Positions 61,178-64,000 of a stretch of DNA of 64,000 nt are shown here, piece by piece. The notes beneath the pieces were generated by a model, which was not told the origin of the DNA, made no database searches, and worked only from the letters and a program-made list of their open reading frames with translations. Origin of the DNA: Sinonovacula constricta (lineage: Eukaryota; Mollusca; Bivalvia; Cardiida; Solecurtidae). The position numbers and the translations under genes were made by a program. Numbering within the stretch: position 1 is the first letter of the stretch; every line of letters starts with the position of its first letter. The DNA lies in contig CM017559.1 of assembly GCA_007844125.1 (NCBI GenBank), positions 37,067,004 to 37,131,003 on the forward strand, in the 5' to 3' direction.

Positions 61178-63905
61178 CCAATTGCCTCGTGTGATAATGA
61201 TCTCATCCTTGACATCAGATCAATTGCCTCGTGTGATAATGATCTCATCCTTGACATCAGATCAATTGCCTCGTGTGATAATGATCTCATCCTTGACATC
61301 AGATCAATTGCCTCGTGTGATAATGATCTCATCCTTGACATCAGATCAATTGCCTCGTGTGATAATGATCTCATCCTTGACATCAGATCAATTGCCTCGT
61401 GTGATAATGATCTCATCCTTGAGATCAGATCAATTGCCTCGTGTGATAATGATCTCATCCTTGACATCAGATCAATTGCCTCGTGTGATAATGATCTCAT
61501 CCTTGACATCAGATCAATTGCCTCGTGTGATAATGATCTCATCCTTGATATCAGATCAATCGCCTCGTGTGATAATGATCTCATCCTTGACATCAGATCA
61601 ATCGCTTCGTGTGATAATGATCTCATCCTTGAGATCAGATCAATCGCCTCGTGTGATAATGATCTCATCCTTGACATCAGATCAATCGCTTCGTGTGATA
61701 ATGATCTCATCCTTGAGATCAGATCAATTGCCTCGTGTGATAATGATCTCATCCTTGACATCATATCAATTGTCTCGTGTGATAATGATCTCATCCTTGA
61801 CATCAGATCAATTGCCTCGTGTGATAATGATCTCATCCTTGAAATCAGATCAATTGCTTCGTGTGATAATGATCTCGTCCTTGAGATCAGATCAATTGTC
61901 TCGTGTGATAATGCTCTCATCCTTGAGATCAGATCAATCGCCTTGTGTGATAATGATCTCATCCTTGACATTAGATCAATTGCCTCGTGTGATAATGATC
62001 TCATCCTTGAGATCAGATCAATCGCTTCGTGCGATAATGATCTCATCCTTGAAATCAGATCAATTGCTTCGTGTGATAATGATCTCGTCCTTGAGATCAG
62101 ATCAATTGTCTCGTGTGATAATGCTCTCATCCTTGAGATCAGATCAATCGCCTTGTGTGATAATGATCTCATCCTTGACATTAGATCAATTGCCTCGTGT
62201 GATAATGATCTCATCCTTGAGATCAGATCAATCGCTTTGTGTGATAATGATCTCATCCTTGATATCAGATCAATTGCCTCGTGTGATAATGATCTCGCCC
62301 TTGACATCAGATCAATTGTCTCGTGTGATAATGATCTCATCCTTGACATCAGATCAATTGCCTCGTGTGATAATGATCTCGCCCTTGAGATCAGATCAAT
62401 TGCCTCGTGTGATAATGATCTCGCCCTTGAGATCAGATCAATTGCCTCGTGTGATAATGATCTCATCCTTGACATCAGATCAATTGCCTCGTGTGATAAT
62501 GATCTCATCCTTGACATCAGATCAATTGCCTCGTGTAATAATGATCTCATCCTTGACATCAGATCAATTGCCTCGTGTGATAATGATCTCATCCTTGAGA
62601 TCAGATCAATTGCCTCGTGTGATAATGATCTCATCCTTGACATCAGATCAATTGCCTCGTGTGATAATGATCTCATCCTTGACATCAAATCAATTGCCTC
62701 GTGTGATAATGATCTCATCCTTGATATCAGATCAATCGCCTCGTGTGATAATGATCTCATCCTTGACATCAGATCAATCGCTTCGTGTGATAATGATCTC
62801 ATCCTTGAGATCAGATCAATCGCCTCGTGTGATAATGATCTCATCCTTGACATCAGATCAATCGCCTCGTGTGATAATGATCTCATCCTTGACATCATAT
62901 CAATTGTCTCGTGTGATAATGATCTCATCCTTGACATCAGATCAATTGCCTCGTGTGATAATGATCTCATCCTTGAAATCAGATCAATTGCTTCGTGTGA
63001 TAATGATCTCGTCCTTGAGATCAGATCAATTGTCTCGTGTGATAATGCTCTCATCCTTGAGATCAGATCAATCACCTTGTGTGATAATGATCTCATCCTT
63101 GACATTAGATCAATTGCCTCGTGTGATAATGATCTCATCCTTGAGATCAGATCAATCGCTTTGTGTGATAATGATCTCATCCTTGAGATCAGATCAATCG
63201 CTTCGTGTGATAATGATCTCAACTTTGAAATCAGATCAATCGCTTCGTGCGATAATGATCTCATCCTTGAGATCAGATCAATTGCCTCGTGTGATAATGA
63301 TCTCGCCCTTGACATCAGATCAATTGCCTCGTGTGATAATGATCTCATCCTTGACATCAGATCAATTGCCTCGTGTGATAATGATCTCATCCTTGACATC
63401 AGATCAATTGCCTCGTGTGATAATGATCTCATCCTTGAGATCAGATCAATTGCCTCGTGTGATAATGATCTCGCCCTTGACATCAGATCAATTGCCTCGT
63501 GTGATAATGATCTCATCCTTGACATCAGATCAATGGCCTCGTGTGATAACGATCTCGCCCTTGACATCAGATCAATTGTCTCGTGTGATAATGATCTCTT
63601 CCTTGACATCAGATCAATTGCCTCGTGTGATAATGATCTCGCCCTTGAGATCAGATCAATTGCCTCGTGTGATAATGATCTCATCCTTGACATCAGATCA
63701 ATTGGCTTGTGTGATAATGATCTCATCCTTGACATCAGATCAATTGCCTCGTGTGATGATGATCTCATCCTTGACATCAGATCAATTGCCTCGTGTGATA
63801 ATGATCTCATCCTTGACATCAGATCAATTGCCTCGTGTGATAATGATCTCACCCTTGAGATCAGATCAATTGCCTCGTGTGATAATGATCTTATCCTTGA
63901 CGTCA
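61178..63905 (+). repeat. 42-bp minisatellite with an internal hairpin
   Basis: About 65 copies of caattgcctcgtgtgataat followed by gatctcatccttgacatcag and at. In copies with gagatc, the segment TGATCTCATCCTTGAGATCA is a perfect 8-bp stem with a 4-base loop; the gacatc form breaks one pair. Because 42 is divisible by three and the unit is stop-free in several frames, there are open frames of 954 and 665 codons on the plus strand and 892 on the minus. No start context, domain or codon signal supports translation. Confidence 0.97.
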
Positions 63906-64000
63906 GATATACACCCCAAGCGCTATTGGTTATACGATAAAATGAAATACGAATTACGAATTACATTGACAGTTTTCGATTCGTTTTAGTGTTAGACATC
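63906..64000. other. Right edge flank
   Basis: Unique-looking sequence after the 42-bp array; too short to interpret. Confidence 0.5.

Noticed and set aside
61125..63989. A 954-codon open frame (with 892 and 665 codon partners) that could be a repetitive protein gene
   Set aside because: Frames are open on both strands and in more than one frame because the 42-bp unit has no stop; no start context, signal peptide or domain, and the frames end soon after the array does.

Overview
The window looks like non-coding, repeat-laden nuclear DNA from an invertebrate, most likely a mollusc and probably a bivalve. The basis is two tRNA-derived SINE families I recognise from molluscan genomes (fragments at 1-115 and 53424-53700; another at 40040-40262), a degraded non-LTR retrotransposon with the usual cysteine/histidine C-terminus, GT-AG introns, and a very large share of minisatellite DNA. 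There are no operons, ribosome binding sites or bacterial features. Species is not determined.

Layout. 1-1030 is AT-rich flank beginning with a SINE tail. 1035-16025 is one 15-kb satellite: a 19-20 bp unit that becomes, after about 3.5 kb, a 60-bp trimer of diverged 20-mers, itself organised into higher-order copies of about 1.86-2.04 kb. 16026-21548 is unique or degenerate DNA containing simple repeats and a broken transposon-associated gene on the minus strand (19101-21005).

The centre of interest is 21549-37963: a single giant palindrome of 16.4 kb. Two near-identical arms of about 8.2 kb meet at a 13-base loop (29747-29759), and the whole is bounded by a perfect 6-bp direct repeat (GTTATG). 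Each arm carries a decayed retroviral-type integrase resembling those of Polinton/Maverick elements. The ends begin with AG, and the size fits that class. I interpret it as a palindromic, non-autonomous Polinton derivative mobilised as a unit. Each arm also carries, head-to-head with the integrase relic, a five-exon gene with two 21-bp micro-exons. All its introns are phase 0, and it reads through to a 61-residue protein with a coiled-coil C-terminus. Further inside are diverged tandem modules with a Cys/His-rich reading frame, and a LINE fragment present in both arms, so it landed before the arms were duplicated or was copied between them.

37970-47630 is mostly unannotatable DNA with one probable host exon (41178-41268): a signal peptide ending in a phase-1 splice donor, preceded by two interferon-response-like motifs and followed at once by a hairpin MITE. 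No later exon of that gene could be recognised. If the gene continues rightwards, the following 20+ kb is intron.

47630-51537 (58-, 29- and 25-bp units), 57210-60055 (35-bp), 60385-60975 (42-45 bp) and 61178-63905 (42-bp) are further minisatellites. With the 15-kb satellite and the 33-bp array at 43345-43955, about 40% of the window is tandem repeat. Long open frames inside these arrays are consequences of stop-free repeat units and are not annotated as genes. Everything was read by eye; no alignment or database search was run.
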